Shown here: positions 7,944-16,590 of the stretch, piece after piece | Position numbering within the stretch: position 1 is the first letter of the stretch | Layout: each line of letters starts with the position of its first letter | Assembly (NCBI GenBank): GCA_937128505.1 | Contig: CAKZMM010000187.1 | Span: 1 to 64,000, forward strand | DNA: 64,000 nt | Direction: 5' to 3' | Source: an uncultured Thermogutta sp. | GTDB taxonomy: Bacteria > Planctomycetota > Planctomycetia > Pirellulales > Thermoguttaceae | The notes under the pieces: generated by a model | The model's input: the letters and a program-made list of their open reading frames with translations, nothing else | The model's database searches: none | Told to the model about the DNA's origin: nothing | Made by a program: the position numbers and the translations under genes

Positions 7944-9551
7944 ATGTCACTCCACCGTAAGCTAATCCGACTATGGGGGGGATTTGGTTTTGCCCTGGTT
8001 GGGTGCGCCCTTTTGGGAATGTCTGCCCCCTGCGACCAGATCCTATCCAACCTAAGCGTTCTTGCTGCCGAAGAAGTGGAGCCCCCTTCACTGAACTTGT
8101 TTGCCCGCAAACGGATAAAGACGTCGGAGGAAGGGGAGTACCAGGTGGTCTATGAGGTCTTGAATTGGCCGGCGCGAAAAACGGCTGCTATTGTCTGTGA
8201 TATGTGGGATAATCATCACTGCCCTTCAGCCGCCCGCCGCGTCAACGAGATGGCTCCCCGAATGAATAACCTGCTAAAAGCCCTGCGAAAGCAAGGGGTT
8301 TTGATCATTCATTGCCCGAGCGGGACGATGAAATATTACGAAGGCACATCGGGCCGGCTGCTTGCTTTGCAAGCGCCGAAGGTCGAAACAGCTGTCCCGC
8401 TTCAAGGGTGGTGCAAGTTGGACCCGACCTGCGAGGGGCCTTTACCTATCGACGATAGCGACGGCGGCTGCGAAGATCCCGGCAGTAAACCCGCTGCGGT
8501 TTGGACCCGGCAAAACGACCTGATCGAGATCGAGTCCGGCGATGCGATCGGTGACAATGTCGAAGTGATTTACTTGCTGAAGCAGCGGCAGATCGAGAAT
8601 GTGATCATCATGGGTGTACATGTGAACATGTGTGTGCTCGGTCGGCCGTTCGGGATCCGCCAACTCGTTCGCCAGGGTTTCAACGTGGTTTTGGTCCGGG
8701 ACATGACCGACAGTATGTACAACCCGGCTCGGCCGCCGTACGTGAGCCATGTTCGCGGCACAGAGCTCGTCGTGGAACATATCGAGAAGTTTTGGTGTCC
8801 GACCATTACCTCCGGCGATATCCTCGGGGGGCCAGCTTTCCGGTTTGCAGAAGATCGCCGGCCCCATGTCGCCTTTTTGGTGAGCGACGATCATTACCAG
8901 GCGGACAAGCTGTTGCCGCAGTTCGCCCAGTGGCTTACCGAGAAGTACGACTGCTATACTTCGGTCATGCATGGTCTGGGTAAACAGTACATCCATGGAA
9001 TCGACGAACTTGAGGCTGCCGATTGCCTTGTGCTGTATATCCGCCGCTTGGCTTTGCCGGATTTCCAATTGGAAAAGGTGAAGCGATATCTGTCTTCCGG
9101 AAAACCGTTAGTCGCTTTGCGGACTGCAAGCCACGCCTTTGCTTTGCGGGGAAATACTCAGCCACCGGCGGGACACGCCCAGTGGCCGGAATTCGATCAC
9201 GAAGTTTTGGGTGGAAACTACCGAAACCACACCGCGAAACCGGGGACGGAAATCGAGGTTTTGCCCGAAGCCCAGGCACATCCGATTGTCGCAGGCTTGC
9301 CGGTAAAAACCTGGGTAAGTGAAGGCACACTATATCTTGTATCGCCTCTCCGCGAGGATGCGCAGGTGCTCATGCTGGGTCGACAGGGGACAATCAGCGA
9401 ACCAGTGACTTGGGTTCGACAATACCAAGGTGGGCGGATCTTCTACACCTCTTTAGGGCATCCTTCCGATTTTCAGCAGCCGATGTTTCGGCAACTATTG
9501 GTGAATGCCATTTTCTGGTCCATAAATCGTCCGATTCCGGAACCGCGGTAG
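7944..9551 (+). CDS. Isochorismatase-like hydrolase fused to a ThuA-like domain, exported
   Basis: Two catalytic-type domains in one exported protein. Residues 1-43 form a signal peptide with a hydrophobic core (WGGFGFALVGCALLGM). Residues about 75-290 are an isochorismatase-like cysteine hydrolase: Asp86 in IVCDMWDNHH sits at the usual catalytic Asp position, and Cys230 in HVNMCVLGR after the strand VIIMG is the usual nucleophile. Residues about 305-530 resemble the ThuA (trehalose-utilisation, class I amidotransferase-like) fold: VAFLVSDDHY, ADCLVLYIRR, LRTASHAF, and a C-terminal FYTSLGHPSDF. The ATG at 7944 is preceded by AAGGAG with good spacing. The substrate is unknown. Family knowledge suggests hydrolysis of a C-N or ester bond in the first domain and binding of a carbohydrate-like ligand in the second; that is inference. 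Confidence 0.9.
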   Translation: MSLHRKLIRLWGGFGFALVGCALLGMSAPCDQILSNLSVLAAEEVEPPSLNLFARKRIKTSEEGEYQVVYEVLNWPARKTAAIVCDMWDNHHCPSAARRVNEMAPRMNNLLKALRKQGVLIIHCPSGTMKYYEGTSGRLLALQAPKVETAVPLQGWCKLDPTCEGPLPIDDSDGGCEDPGSKPAAVWTRQNDLIEIESGDAIGDNVEVIYLLKQRQIENVIIMGVHVNMCVLGRPFGIRQLVRQGFNVVLVRDMTDSMYNPARPPYVSHVRGTELVVEHIEKFWCPTITSGDILGGPAFRFAEDRRPHVAFLVSDDHYQADKLLPQFAQWLTEKYDCYTSVMHGLGKQYIHGIDELEAADCLVLYIRRLALPDFQLEKVKRYLSSGKPLVALRTASHAFALRGNTQPPAGHAQWPEFDHEVLGGNYRNHTAKPGTEIEVLPEAQAHPIVAGLPVKTWVSEGTLYLVSPLREDAQVLMLGRQGTISEPVTWVRQYQGGRIFYTSLGHPSDFQQPMFRQLLVNAIFWSINRPIPEPR

Positions 9552-9857
9552 TGACTCAGGCGATCGCCCGGTGCGCTTACTTTCCCGGCGGTCACGAAAA
9601 ACAACTATCCCTGGTACACAAGGGGCGGATACGAAAATCAGGAACTTGCCGTTAACTCTCGACAAGCATATCCCTTACACCACTTTAGCTCGAACGCGGA
9701 ATGGCTGTATTCTCGGTCGACCGGGGGGATTTGCGGGGAAGAATCGACGGCTTCGAGACTATCTGCGCAAAAGAGGCTATTAATCCTGAAAGAAAATGGG
9801 TGCTGAGCTAAGCACTCGACGTTTGGGAAATGAATCGAAGCGAAGGGCGAAATCTCG
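9552..9857. other. Spacer upstream of the uracil-DNA glycosylase gene
   Basis: 306 bases between two co-directional genes. No gene, clear terminator or promoter pair recognised. Confidence 0.3.
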
Positions 9858-10763
9858 ATGGGAAAAATTGCGAGATTACTTCGGGGCAAGCTGGAAGATC
9901 TGATCTTAGCCGGTGTGACGGCGATACCGCGAGCTGTGTCCAAGTTGTCGTCGGACCAATCAAGCGAGGGGCCGGTAAGCTTGAATGATGCCGCTTCCCC
10001 GGCGGTAAGCACCGCCGCCAGGAGCGCATCCGATACGACGGAACTAAAACCCAAACAGGAGGGTCGTTTGGCTGGGGGCGTTTCCGGCGCACAAGTTGTC
10101 AGCGATTTATTTAGCCTTTCGCAGCACCCAACCGGTGATCGAACCACCCCAATGCCGTGCACCCCTGGTGACCGCATCAAAGCCCTTCAACAGTTGGCGG
10201 AGCGCGTGGCCCAATGCACCCGCTGCCGCGAGCTGGTCATGAATCGCACGCAAACGGTTTTTGGTGTGGGAAATCCTCACTCTACCCTCGTATTTGTGGG
10301 CGAGGCGCCGGGGGCCGACGAAGACCGCCAAGGCTTCCCCTTTGTTGGTCGGGCAGGTCAGCTCCTGACGGACATTATCGTCAAAGGAATGGGAATGCGT
10401 CGTGAGGACGTTTACATTTGCAATGTCATCAAGTGTCGACCTCCCGGTAATCGAACCCCTCAACCTTCCGAGGTTGCAGCCTGTGCCGAATATTTGGATG
10501 AGCAACTTCGCTTGATCGCCCCACAATTTATCTGCTGCCTTGGAAGCGTGGCCGCTCAGCGGATCCTCGATTCCAAACTGCCGATGAGTCGGTTACGCGG
10601 CAAGGTTTACGAGAAGCTTTTCCACTGGGGTGCCGCTAAGGTGATCTGTACATTTCATCCGGCTTACTTGCTGCGAAATCCGGAGGCGAAGCGAGACACT
10701 TGGGAAGATATCAAGCTGCTCTTGCGCGAAATGGGTCGTGAACCGCCCAGTCAAAAACGTTGA
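9858..10763 (+). CDS. Family 4 uracil-DNA glycosylase
   Basis: Iron-sulfur uracil-DNA glycosylase that removes uracil from DNA to start base-excision repair. The catalytic core spans about residues 110-295. The four expected 4Fe-4S cysteines are present: Cys120 and Cys123 (CTRC), Cys193 (KCRPPGNR) and Cys209, with the 16-residue spacing of the last pair typical of the family. Motif 1 is GEAPGADEDRQGFPFVG from Gly148, and the distal motif is HPAYLLRNP from His267. The first 105 residues are a Ser/Ala-rich, probably flexible extension not found in the roughly 200-residue family members. The start ATG has a purine-rich upstream AAGGGCGAAA. No repair-gene neighbour is apparent. Confidence 0.94.
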   Translation: MGKIARLLRGKLEDLILAGVTAIPRAVSKLSSDQSSEGPVSLNDAASPAVSTAARSASDTTELKPKQEGRLAGGVSGAQVVSDLFSLSQHPTGDRTTPMPCTPGDRIKALQQLAERVAQCTRCRELVMNRTQTVFGVGNPHSTLVFVGEAPGADEDRQGFPFVGRAGQLLTDIIVKGMGMRREDVYICNVIKCRPPGNRTPQPSEVAACAEYLDEQLRLIAPQFICCLGSVAAQRILDSKLPMSRLRGKVYEKLFHWGAAKVICTFHPAYLLRNPEAKRDTWEDIKLLLREMGREPPSQKR

Positions 10764-11188
10764 AGGGTGCCGATGGAAGAAGCCGCTGGTATCTGCTCGC
10801 CGATAAGGGAGGTCATCCTGCGGAAATCCGCTTCCAGCGAGTTGCCCACCATTTGAAATCTTTCGCCGTTAAAGGCTGCCGAAATCGATGAGGTTTCTAG
10901 AGCTTTCCGCACATGCCGTAACTTTCGGCAGAGGTCAAATTCCGGCAGACAAATTGTGGCAGACAAATTTCAGCAGACAAATTCCGGCCGAACCCCACAA
11001 ACGATTATCCGGCAGCCGTCTTAAGTGATTGAACCGCCGTCGAAATCTTCGGGAATCATCGGTGAATGTCGGAAGGTTGCCTCCGGCGACTGTGAGCATG
11101 TCGGCCACTAGCCGGCAGATCATCGGCGGTACCTCGATCGGTCTGTGACGGCATGTAATCTTCCGGCGATGCGGCGACGCCGGTAGCA
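10764..11188. other. Spacer between convergent genes
   Basis: 425 bases between the stops of two convergent genes, containing the 14-base tandem repeat listed separately. No strong terminator hairpin seen. Confidence 0.35.
10944..10985. repeat. 14-base tandem repeat, three copies
   Basis: Three adjacent 14-base units with consensus GGCAGACAAATTNN at 10944-10957, 10958-10971 and 10972-10985. Only the first and the last two bases vary. Confidence 0.9.
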
Positions 11189-12520
11189 CTACAGGGTCCA
11201 GCCCTCGCGATAAGGCGGATTTAGCAGCGCATTGGCTTCGTCGGAATTGGTAAACCGCAAGTTTACCGGGTCCCAATACAGTTTCTTTTGCACGCCAATG
11301 GCGATATTACCCATGAGTACCACGGCGGCCAAGTGCGCCGCATGATCGACGAAGTTGCTTCCGGGCGGCGGACCACCCTTGCAAGCCTGTACCCACTCGA
11401 CATAGTGGCCCGGCGAACGCGGCAACACTTGAGGTGGCTTGCCCACTTCCTTGGCCCGAGATTCCGGTAGGAGGGTTGAACCGAGAAGCATCCCTTCATC
11501 ACCCACGATCAACGTCCCATCTCCTTCGAAGATATTTCGATCGCCAAAGATCTTGGGTAGTGGAGGCATCATCCCCCCGTCATACCAGCGGATAACGATT
11601 TCCGGTCGGTCTCCCTGTGCCGGAAATCGGTAGGTTACGATCGAGGCGAGGGGAGCCGTCTCGTTCTTGATTTCAGGGGGGGCATTCCAGTGCGTGGAGC
11701 AAGCCTCGACCGACTCAGGCCAGCCCAACTTGAGCGCTTTAAAGGCGGCCGAAAGGTTGTGGCAGCCGATGTCGCCGAGAACCCCAGTGCCAAAATCCCA
11801 CCAACCCCGCCAAGCGAACGGGTGATAGCACGGATGGTAAGGCCGCTCCGGAGCTGGTCCTAACCAAAGATCCCAATTCAGGTGCGATGGGACGGGCGGA
11901 GTCTCCTTTGGTCGGGGAATCTGCCGGGGCGAGATATCGGGACGGCGATTGGACCATGAATGAATTTCTCGAACCTTCCCCAGGGCACCGGCCCAAATAT
12001 ATTCGCAGATTAACCGCGCACCTTCGCTGGCTTGCCCCTGATTACCCATTTGAGTGGCGACCTTGGCCTCTGCTGCGGCCTGCTTGACTTTAAGAGCCTC
12101 GTAAACACTGTGGGTCAGCGGCTTTTGGCAAAAAACGTGTTTCCCTTTTTTCAAAGCCGCCACGGTGATCACCGCGTGAGTATGGTCCGGGGTGGCTACC
12201 ATGACCGCGTCCAAATCCTTTTCCTGCTCGAGCATTTCCCGATAGTCCGCGTAGATTCGGGCCCCGGGATACCGTGCCGCGACCCGGCGGGCTGCTTCCG
12301 CATCCACGTCGCATATCGCCACGACGTTCTCCGTCTTGGCAACCTCGCCTATATCCGCGCTTCCCATTCCAAGGACGCCCACCGCAGCGACATTGAGCTT
12401 ATTGTTGGCCGACGGCTGGAGCGCCGTACCGAGGACATGCCGAGGGATGATGGTGGCCAAAGCCGCGGCTCCACCGGCGGCCACAAACGAGCGACGAGGA
12501 TGGCGTAACGGAGTATTCAT
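11189..12520 (-). CDS. Gfo/Idh/MocA-family oxidoreductase with Tat signal
   Basis: Exported NAD(P)-dependent oxidoreductase family member, probably acting on a sugar or sugar derivative. The ATG at 12520 has a strong AAAGGAGGA site 7 bases upstream. The longer frame to 12667 would hide the twin-arginine signal HPRRSFVAAGG followed by an Ala-rich hydrophobic segment. The Rossmann region begins KLNVAAVGVLGMGSAD. The usual EKP motif reads QKPLTH, so the Glu is replaced by Gln, a variation I recall from other planctomycete paralogues. GWWDFGTGVLGDIGCH and the C-terminal NPPYREGWTL are typical of the large planctomycete Tat-exported group. About 443 residues. Substrate not predictable. Confidence 0.92.
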   Translation of the reverse strand: MNTPLRHPRRSFVAAGGAAALATIIPRHVLGTALQPSANNKLNVAAVGVLGMGSADIGEVAKTENVVAICDVDAEAARRVAARYPGARIYADYREMLEQEKDLDAVMVATPDHTHAVITVAALKKGKHVFCQKPLTHSVYEALKVKQAAAEAKVATQMGNQGQASEGARLICEYIWAGALGKVREIHSWSNRRPDISPRQIPRPKETPPVPSHLNWDLWLGPAPERPYHPCYHPFAWRGWWDFGTGVLGDIGCHNLSAAFKALKLGWPESVEACSTHWNAPPEIKNETAPLASIVTYRFPAQGDRPEIVIRWYDGGMMPPLPKIFGDRNIFEGDGTLIVGDEGMLLGSTLLPESRAKEVGKPPQVLPRSPGHYVEWVQACKGGPPPGSNFVDHAAHLAAVVLMGNIAIGVQKKLYWDPVNLRFTNSDEANALLNPPYREGWTL

Positions 12521-12863
12521 GGCAAATTCCTCCTTTACAACTGATTTGAGACTTACCCGGCGTAAATAGGCCCTTGGTGCGATAAACCGAAGGGCCTTTG
12601 CCAATCCACGGGCAGTCGCTTGGACTATTCCGAAGCCCAGCATAAACCCGGCCCCCGGCGAAAGCAAGGGCTTACCCCTACTACGGGAGAACGCACGCTA
12701 GAGCATTTGAGAGCGTTTTTCCTTCGGCTGTCCCACAAAAGTCGTGGGGGCGATTCGGTGTTGCCGTCTCGGCCGGCATCACGTGTGCGTTCGGCAATCT
12801 ACTTACCGCCCTCCATGCGAAGCGCTAAGGTGCTACCGGCTTGCGTCGTGTCATCCAGCAGCA

Positions 12864-12950
12864 AGTTGCTCCGTATTACCCAGGAGGAGGTCGCTTACTC
12901 GCGTGGTGTTTGCCAATGCCAATAGTTGCTCTGTATTACCCAGGGGGAAC
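12864..12950. repeat. 27-base direct repeat with 60-base period
   Basis: Two copies of AGTTGCTC(C/T)GTATTACCCAGG plus a short purine tail, starting at 12864 and 12924. Confidence 0.75.
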
Positions 12951-13160
12951 TCTTTATTTGGCGTTGGCTTTTTAAACAGCTTCGAAAGACCGCCCTATCC
13001 GCGGCCTTTAAAGGCTGTGATGGCCTGGTGCCCCGGGGATGCATCACGTACCGGTTTCAAAATCATGTACCGTTTTTGAATTGCGAGGTTTGATAGCGGT
13101 CGAAAATCTAGGTCATACAGGCAAATCGCGTGAGTGGGAAACGATCATGCTCTTTGCGTT

Positions 13161-13189
13161 TTGAAGGTCAATTCGGCTATCGATATAAT
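13161..13189 (+). promoter_or_regulatory. Sigma-70-type promoter upstream of the ParA-like operon
   Basis: TTGAAG at 13161-13166, exactly 17 bases, then TATAAT at 13184-13189. A second TATAAT follows at 13193-13198. The first ATG downstream on this strand that opens a long gene is at 13350, giving an untranslated leader of roughly 150 bases. The -10 box is a perfect match to the bacterial consensus; use by this organism is inferred. Confidence 0.55.
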
Positions 13190-13194
13190 CGATA
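13178..13194. promoter_or_regulatory. Palindromic operator candidate overlapping the -10 box
   Basis: TATCGAT, 3 bases, ATCGATA: a perfect 7-base inverted repeat covering the -10 element of the promoter upstream of the ParA-like gene. A dimeric repressor bound here would block that promoter. ParA proteins of some plasmids autoregulate in this way; here it is inference. Confidence 0.4.
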
Positions 13195-13349
13195 TAATAG
13201 TCTGCGATTAAATGGTTGATTCAACGCACACTCGTACGATCTACCTGAAAGATGGGGGAAGGTAAGGTCGCATTTTAGGGTGGCGAGCATCGCAATTATC
13301 CCCACTGGGAAATTGCACCCTTTGCGAGGCAACCTTACGGAATCGAACC

Positions 13350-14771
13350 ATGGACCCCTTGGACGCGGTCCAAGTCGCGATCGAATTACTTCGGGGAAAT
13401 ACCGAGAACGCTATCTTTTTTGTTACCGGGGCCGCGACCGTCGTGAGTATCTGGCTTTTTGTGGCCCAGGTTTACCGCCGACGTGCCCGCAAAGGGAGCG
13501 AGTATTATAGGGCTCTATACGAGCAGTCTCTTACCTCGCTGGCCCCGCAGACCTTGGAGCTAGACGAGTTACACCGCAAGCAGGGGAAAGCTGAAAAGGA
13601 AAAAAACGCTCTTGAGGAAGCTTCTCAAACCGCGAATCAACATATTCACGAACGAGAGGAAGGACAAAGGGATTTGTTTCAACGTTATCCTTCAGTCTGG
13701 CAGGAGGGAGAATCAAAACTGGCTCAGTTGGCCCACCAGCGGGCGATCTCAAAGATCGAGAGTGATCGAGTGCAAAAAGTACCGGATCAATCGCCGGGCG
13801 AGATTGTCGGCACCTGGACGATCCCGAAAACACAAATGGAAATGTGGGGTCGGTCGGCAAAGCAACCGGCCCCTTTCATCCCCAAAAGCGAACGCACTTG
13901 TCGCATCATTTCCCTGGTTAACCTGAAGGGCGGCGTGGGCAAAACCACTTTGACGGCAAACCTCGGGGTAGCGCTGGGTTGTCGCGGACGTCGGGTTTTG
14001 CTGGTCGATTTGGATTATCAGGGGACATTAAGTGGGTTATGTCTTCCCCAATCCGATCGCATACATGTCACGAATTTTCGCCGAACTGTGGCGGAGCTTT
14101 TCCGCAGTGCGACACCTAACCTCGATGTGCTCAATAAACTGAAGGTATCCGTCGGATTTGCGCCACAGGAGGCTGCGGCACGCGGCTCCTTTTTTTTGCT
14201 GGCCGCGGACGAAAGCTTGGGAGAGGTGGAAGGGGAGGCCTATGCGCTGCTTCAGTGCGGCGAAAGGGACCCCCGTTACTGCTTTCGCCAAGTTTTTCAT
14301 CATTCGGATTTCAGCAATCACTTCGATCATGTCTTGATCGACTGTCCTCCACGTTGGACTGCACCGGCCGTAGCGGCTTTAGCAGCCAGCGACTACGTGC
14401 TGATTCCGGTCATTCCCGATCCGCCTTCGGCTGAAGCGGTTCCTCGTCTCCTCCAGTGGCTGAGCAAATTCAAGGTAAGCGCACAGATTTGCCCCCAGAT
14501 CGAGTTGCTCGGCGTGGTCGCCAATAAAGTGAGTATGTACGGCCGGGATTTGATCATCAGTCAACGGAATGTTCTCGAGGAATTGGAGGCCCAATGTAGG
14601 GATCGCTGGGGAGGACCGGTGTACTTTTTCCGGTCGAAAATTAAATTAAGCAACGAGTTTGGTCGGATTGCACGGCGGCCAGGTTTCGCCGCATTATCCG
14701 GAAAGCTCCAAATGACTTTTCGCGACTTGGCGGCGGAGTTCGAAGCGAAAATCAAGGGTCATAACCCGTGA
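13350..14771 (+). CDS. Membrane-anchored ParA/MinD-like ATPase
   Basis: P-loop ATPase of the ParA/MinD (SIMIBI) type with an unusual N-terminus. Residues 20-42 form one hydrophobic membrane segment (AIFFVTGAATVVSIWLFVAQV) followed by RRRARK. Residues about 55-130 are charged and probably coiled coil (KAEKEKNALEEASQTANQ). The ATPase begins near 185. The deviant Walker A is K193-GGVG-K198-TT with the signature Lys. The A-prime motif is LLVDLDYQG, and Walker B is VLIDCPP around Asp331. ParA proteins are usually about 200-300 residues and soluble, so the anchor and stalk are additions. The stop overlaps the next start by 4 bases (GTGA), indicating translational coupling. No ParB gene or parS-like site array is near, so ordinary chromosome segregation is not supported. 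The start codon has only a weak ribosome binding site. Confidence 0.85.
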   Translation: MDPLDAVQVAIELLRGNTENAIFFVTGAATVVSIWLFVAQVYRRRARKGSEYYRALYEQSLTSLAPQTLELDELHRKQGKAEKEKNALEEASQTANQHIHEREEGQRDLFQRYPSVWQEGESKLAQLAHQRAISKIESDRVQKVPDQSPGEIVGTWTIPKTQMEMWGRSAKQPAPFIPKSERTCRIISLVNLKGGVGKTTLTANLGVALGCRGRRVLLVDLDYQGTLSGLCLPQSDRIHVTNFRRTVAELFRSATPNLDVLNKLKVSVGFAPQEAAARGSFFLLAADESLGEVEGEAYALLQCGERDPRYCFRQVFHHSDFSNHFDHVLIDCPPRWTAPAVAALAASDYVLIPVIPDPPSAEAVPRLLQWLSKFKVSAQICPQIELLGVVANKVSMYGRDLIISQRNVLEELEAQCRDRWGGPVYFFRSKIKLSNEFGRIARRPGFAALSGKLQMTFRDLAAEFEAKIKGHNP

Positions 14772-15247
14772 AAATCGGCGAACTTTGTGCATTCCTAGTG
14801 AAAGTGAGCGACTTGGTCGACTTGGTGGGAAAGAAGTCGGCTGCCGACGGATTGCGGCAATTCGTCGCCGGTTTGGAGCCGTTTCAGGCGTGGGATGTCT
14901 CCAGATTGATGACCTTTCTCCATCAGTGCGACGAATACCAACGAACCGGGCAGGTTTCAGCCGGTCGCAGGGGGACCGGCAAGGCGAAAGTGCGACAGGA
15001 GGTGGTTGATCGCTGGAAAAATCGTTTGGAGGCTTTTTACGAACGAGTGATTCAGCCAGAGGTCACCTACGAGAGTATCGAGGCGGAGTTGGAACGCCTC
15101 AATAAGGAGTGCAACAAGGAGGAAGCGTTAGCCATTGCTCAAGCTTTGAATATTGCCACAAGTTCCAAGACCAAAAAGGGAATTGTTGAGGTATTGCGTC
15201 AGCGTTTTGCAGCGCGCAAGTCAAGCTACGAGCGAACCGATTTCTGA
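14768..15247 (+). CDS. Unrecognised partner of the ParA-like ATPase
   Basis: 159-residue protein of no family I recognise, starting at a GTG that overlaps the stop of the ATPase gene by 4 bases. It is mostly helical and charged. Residues about 60-80 are basic (RRGTGKAKVRQEV), the centre is acidic and may be coiled coil (YESIEAELERLNKECNKEE), and the C-terminal EEALAIAQALNIATSS-KTKKGIVEVLRQRF resembles a SAP or HeH helix-loop-helix nucleic-acid-binding motif. The tight overlap suggests that it works with the ATPase, perhaps as an adaptor that binds DNA or RNA. Domain assignment is by eye and uncertain; that it is a gene is well supported by the overlap and by codon use like its neighbour. Confidence 0.75.
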   Translation: MKIGELCAFLVKVSDLVDLVGKKSAADGLRQFVAGLEPFQAWDVSRLMTFLHQCDEYQRTGQVSAGRRGTGKAKVRQEVVDRWKNRLEAFYERVIQPEVTYESIEAELERLNKECNKEEALAIAQALNIATSSKTKKGIVEVLRQRFAARKSSYERTDF

Positions 15248-15336
15248 ATGAACCTTTTTCGTGCCCAAACCTCTCCTGGGTTCCGATCGTTCGAGGCTTG
15301 CTCGAAGCCGTAAGTTTTCGTAGAAATTTAACCACC

Positions 15337-15353
15337 GGCGATTGATAATCGCC
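15337..15353. other. Perfect short hairpin after the ParA-like operon
   Basis: GGCGATT, 3 bases, AATCGCC: a 7-base perfect stem 90 bases after the partner gene. No T-run follows, so terminator function is doubtful. Confidence 0.35.
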
Positions 15354-15480
15354 TTAGGGTGTAGGGTTGGGTGAAGTAATTGACCCACTAGGGTAGGAAG
15401 GACTCCACGGACTTTCTTCTGGCGTCGATCCGATGTAAAAATTTTCGACAGCGAATCTAACTCGAAGAGGGGAAACGCAC

Positions 15481-16590
15481 ATGCAATACGAAGCTCGCAG
15501 TCGCGGTGATTTGATTTCCGCGTCGCACTCTGGGTGCCTTCAAAGCGGAGCTGCTCAAGGGACGGTTTCGCGGCGCGGCATTCTGAAAAGTTTGTCGGTA
15601 GCAGGGATGGGCATGGGTTTGGGAATCTCTACTGGCACAGTTACTTTGGGATCGGCTGGCGAGGCGACCTTTGAAGCGGGCAGCTCCTTGCCCACGCTTC
15701 CTACTTCCGCTGCTATTTTCGCAGATAGCTCCGGCTCTAACCCCGCGGAGCCTTTCGGGTATTCTCTCAACACCGCGACGATCATGGGTTTTAAGCTGCC
15801 TGTGCCGGAGCAGATTTCAATTGCCGCGAAAGCGGGCTATCAAGGAATTGAGCTTTGGATTCGCGACATCGAACAATTCGTTTCGTCTGGAAAATCGCTT
15901 AAGGAGATCCGCAAGCAGATTGAAGATAGCGGGCTCCAGGTTACGGGTGCGATCGGCTTCTGCGCCTGGGCTGCCGAGGACGACTCGCAGCGGGCAAAAG
16001 CCCTCGAGCAACTTCGTCGCGAGATGGATTGGGTCTCGCAAGTGGGGGGTAAGACAATCGCCGCGCCGCCAGCCGGCATCAATCAAATCCCTAATATCGA
16101 TCTTCGCCGCATCGCCGAGCGGTATCGCACAATCCTCGAGCTCGGCGAGTTGCTCGGCGTTGTCCCGCAACTAGAAATTTGGGGAGCCTCGCTCAATCTA
16201 AGCCGCGTGAGCGAGGCCCTTTTTGTGGCAATTGAATGTGGGCATCCTCGCGCCACCGTCCTTTTGGATGCCTACCACATGTATCGGGGCGGATCGAGCT
16301 TCGAATCGCTTCGTCTGGTCAACGGTGCGGCCATGACCCTCTTTCATCTGAACGATTATCCGGCCGATCCCCCTCGCGAGAAGATCACCGACGCCTATCG
16401 AGTCTTTCCCGGCGACGGTGTGGCTCCGCTTTCCCAATTGCTTCGCCTCCTTCACGAGACCGGTTTTCGCGGCATGCTTTCGCTGGAACTTTTCAATCGC
16501 CAATATTGGCAAGGCGATCCCCTGGAGGTGGCCAAATTGGGTCTCGCCAAGATGAAAACTTCCGTCCGCAACGCGCTGGAAGCAACTTGA
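15481..16590 (+). CDS. Exported TIM-barrel sugar isomerase/epimerase-like protein
   Basis: Xylose isomerase-like TIM-barrel (AP endonuclease family 2 fold) with a Tat-type signal: RRGILKSLSVAGMGMGLG at about residues 31-48. The barrel begins near residue 95 (FGYSLNTATIMG). Likely metal ligands at conserved strand ends are Glu in PQLEIWG, Asp in LLDAYHMY, His in LFHLNDYP and Glu in LSLELFN. FPGDGV before the last strands is typical of the sugar phosphate isomerase/epimerase group. An AGAGGGG ribosome binding site precedes the ATG. The substrate is unknown; an exported location suggests a free sugar or oligosaccharide rather than a sugar phosphate. Confidence 0.9.
   Translation: MQYEARSRGDLISASHSGCLQSGAAQGTVSRRGILKSLSVAGMGMGLGISTGTVTLGSAGEATFEAGSSLPTLPTSAAIFADSSGSNPAEPFGYSLNTATIMGFKLPVPEQISIAAKAGYQGIELWIRDIEQFVSSGKSLKEIRKQIEDSGLQVTGAIGFCAWAAEDDSQRAKALEQLRREMDWVSQVGGKTIAAPPAGINQIPNIDLRRIAERYRTILELGELLGVVPQLEIWGASLNLSRVSEALFVAIECGHPRATVLLDAYHMYRGGSSFESLRLVNGAAMTLFHLNDYPADPPREKITDAYRVFPGDGVAPLSQLLRLLHETGFRGMLSLELFNRQYWQGDPLEVAKLGLAKMKTSVRNALEAT

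Larger units (their letters stand above)
12521..13349. other. Divergent spacer with repeat, promoter and palindrome
   Basis: 829 bases between the oxidoreductase (minus) and the ParA-like gene (plus). It holds the 60-base-period repeat near 12864 and the promoter and inverted repeat near 13161-13194, listed separately. No gene recognised. Confidence 0.45.

Noticed and set aside
10944-10985. Possible CRISPR array
   Set aside because: Units of 14 bases are directly adjacent with no spacers, and there are no cas genes. The other repeats in the window are equally unlike CRISPR.
12521-12667. N-terminal extension of the Gfo/Idh/MocA protein
   Set aside because: A strong AAAGGAGGA site lies directly before the ATG at 12520, and the Tat signal begins there. 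The extension would bury it.
13350-14771. Chromosome-partition ParA
   Set aside because: Membrane segment and stalk at the N-terminus, no ParB gene next to it and no array of parS-like sites.
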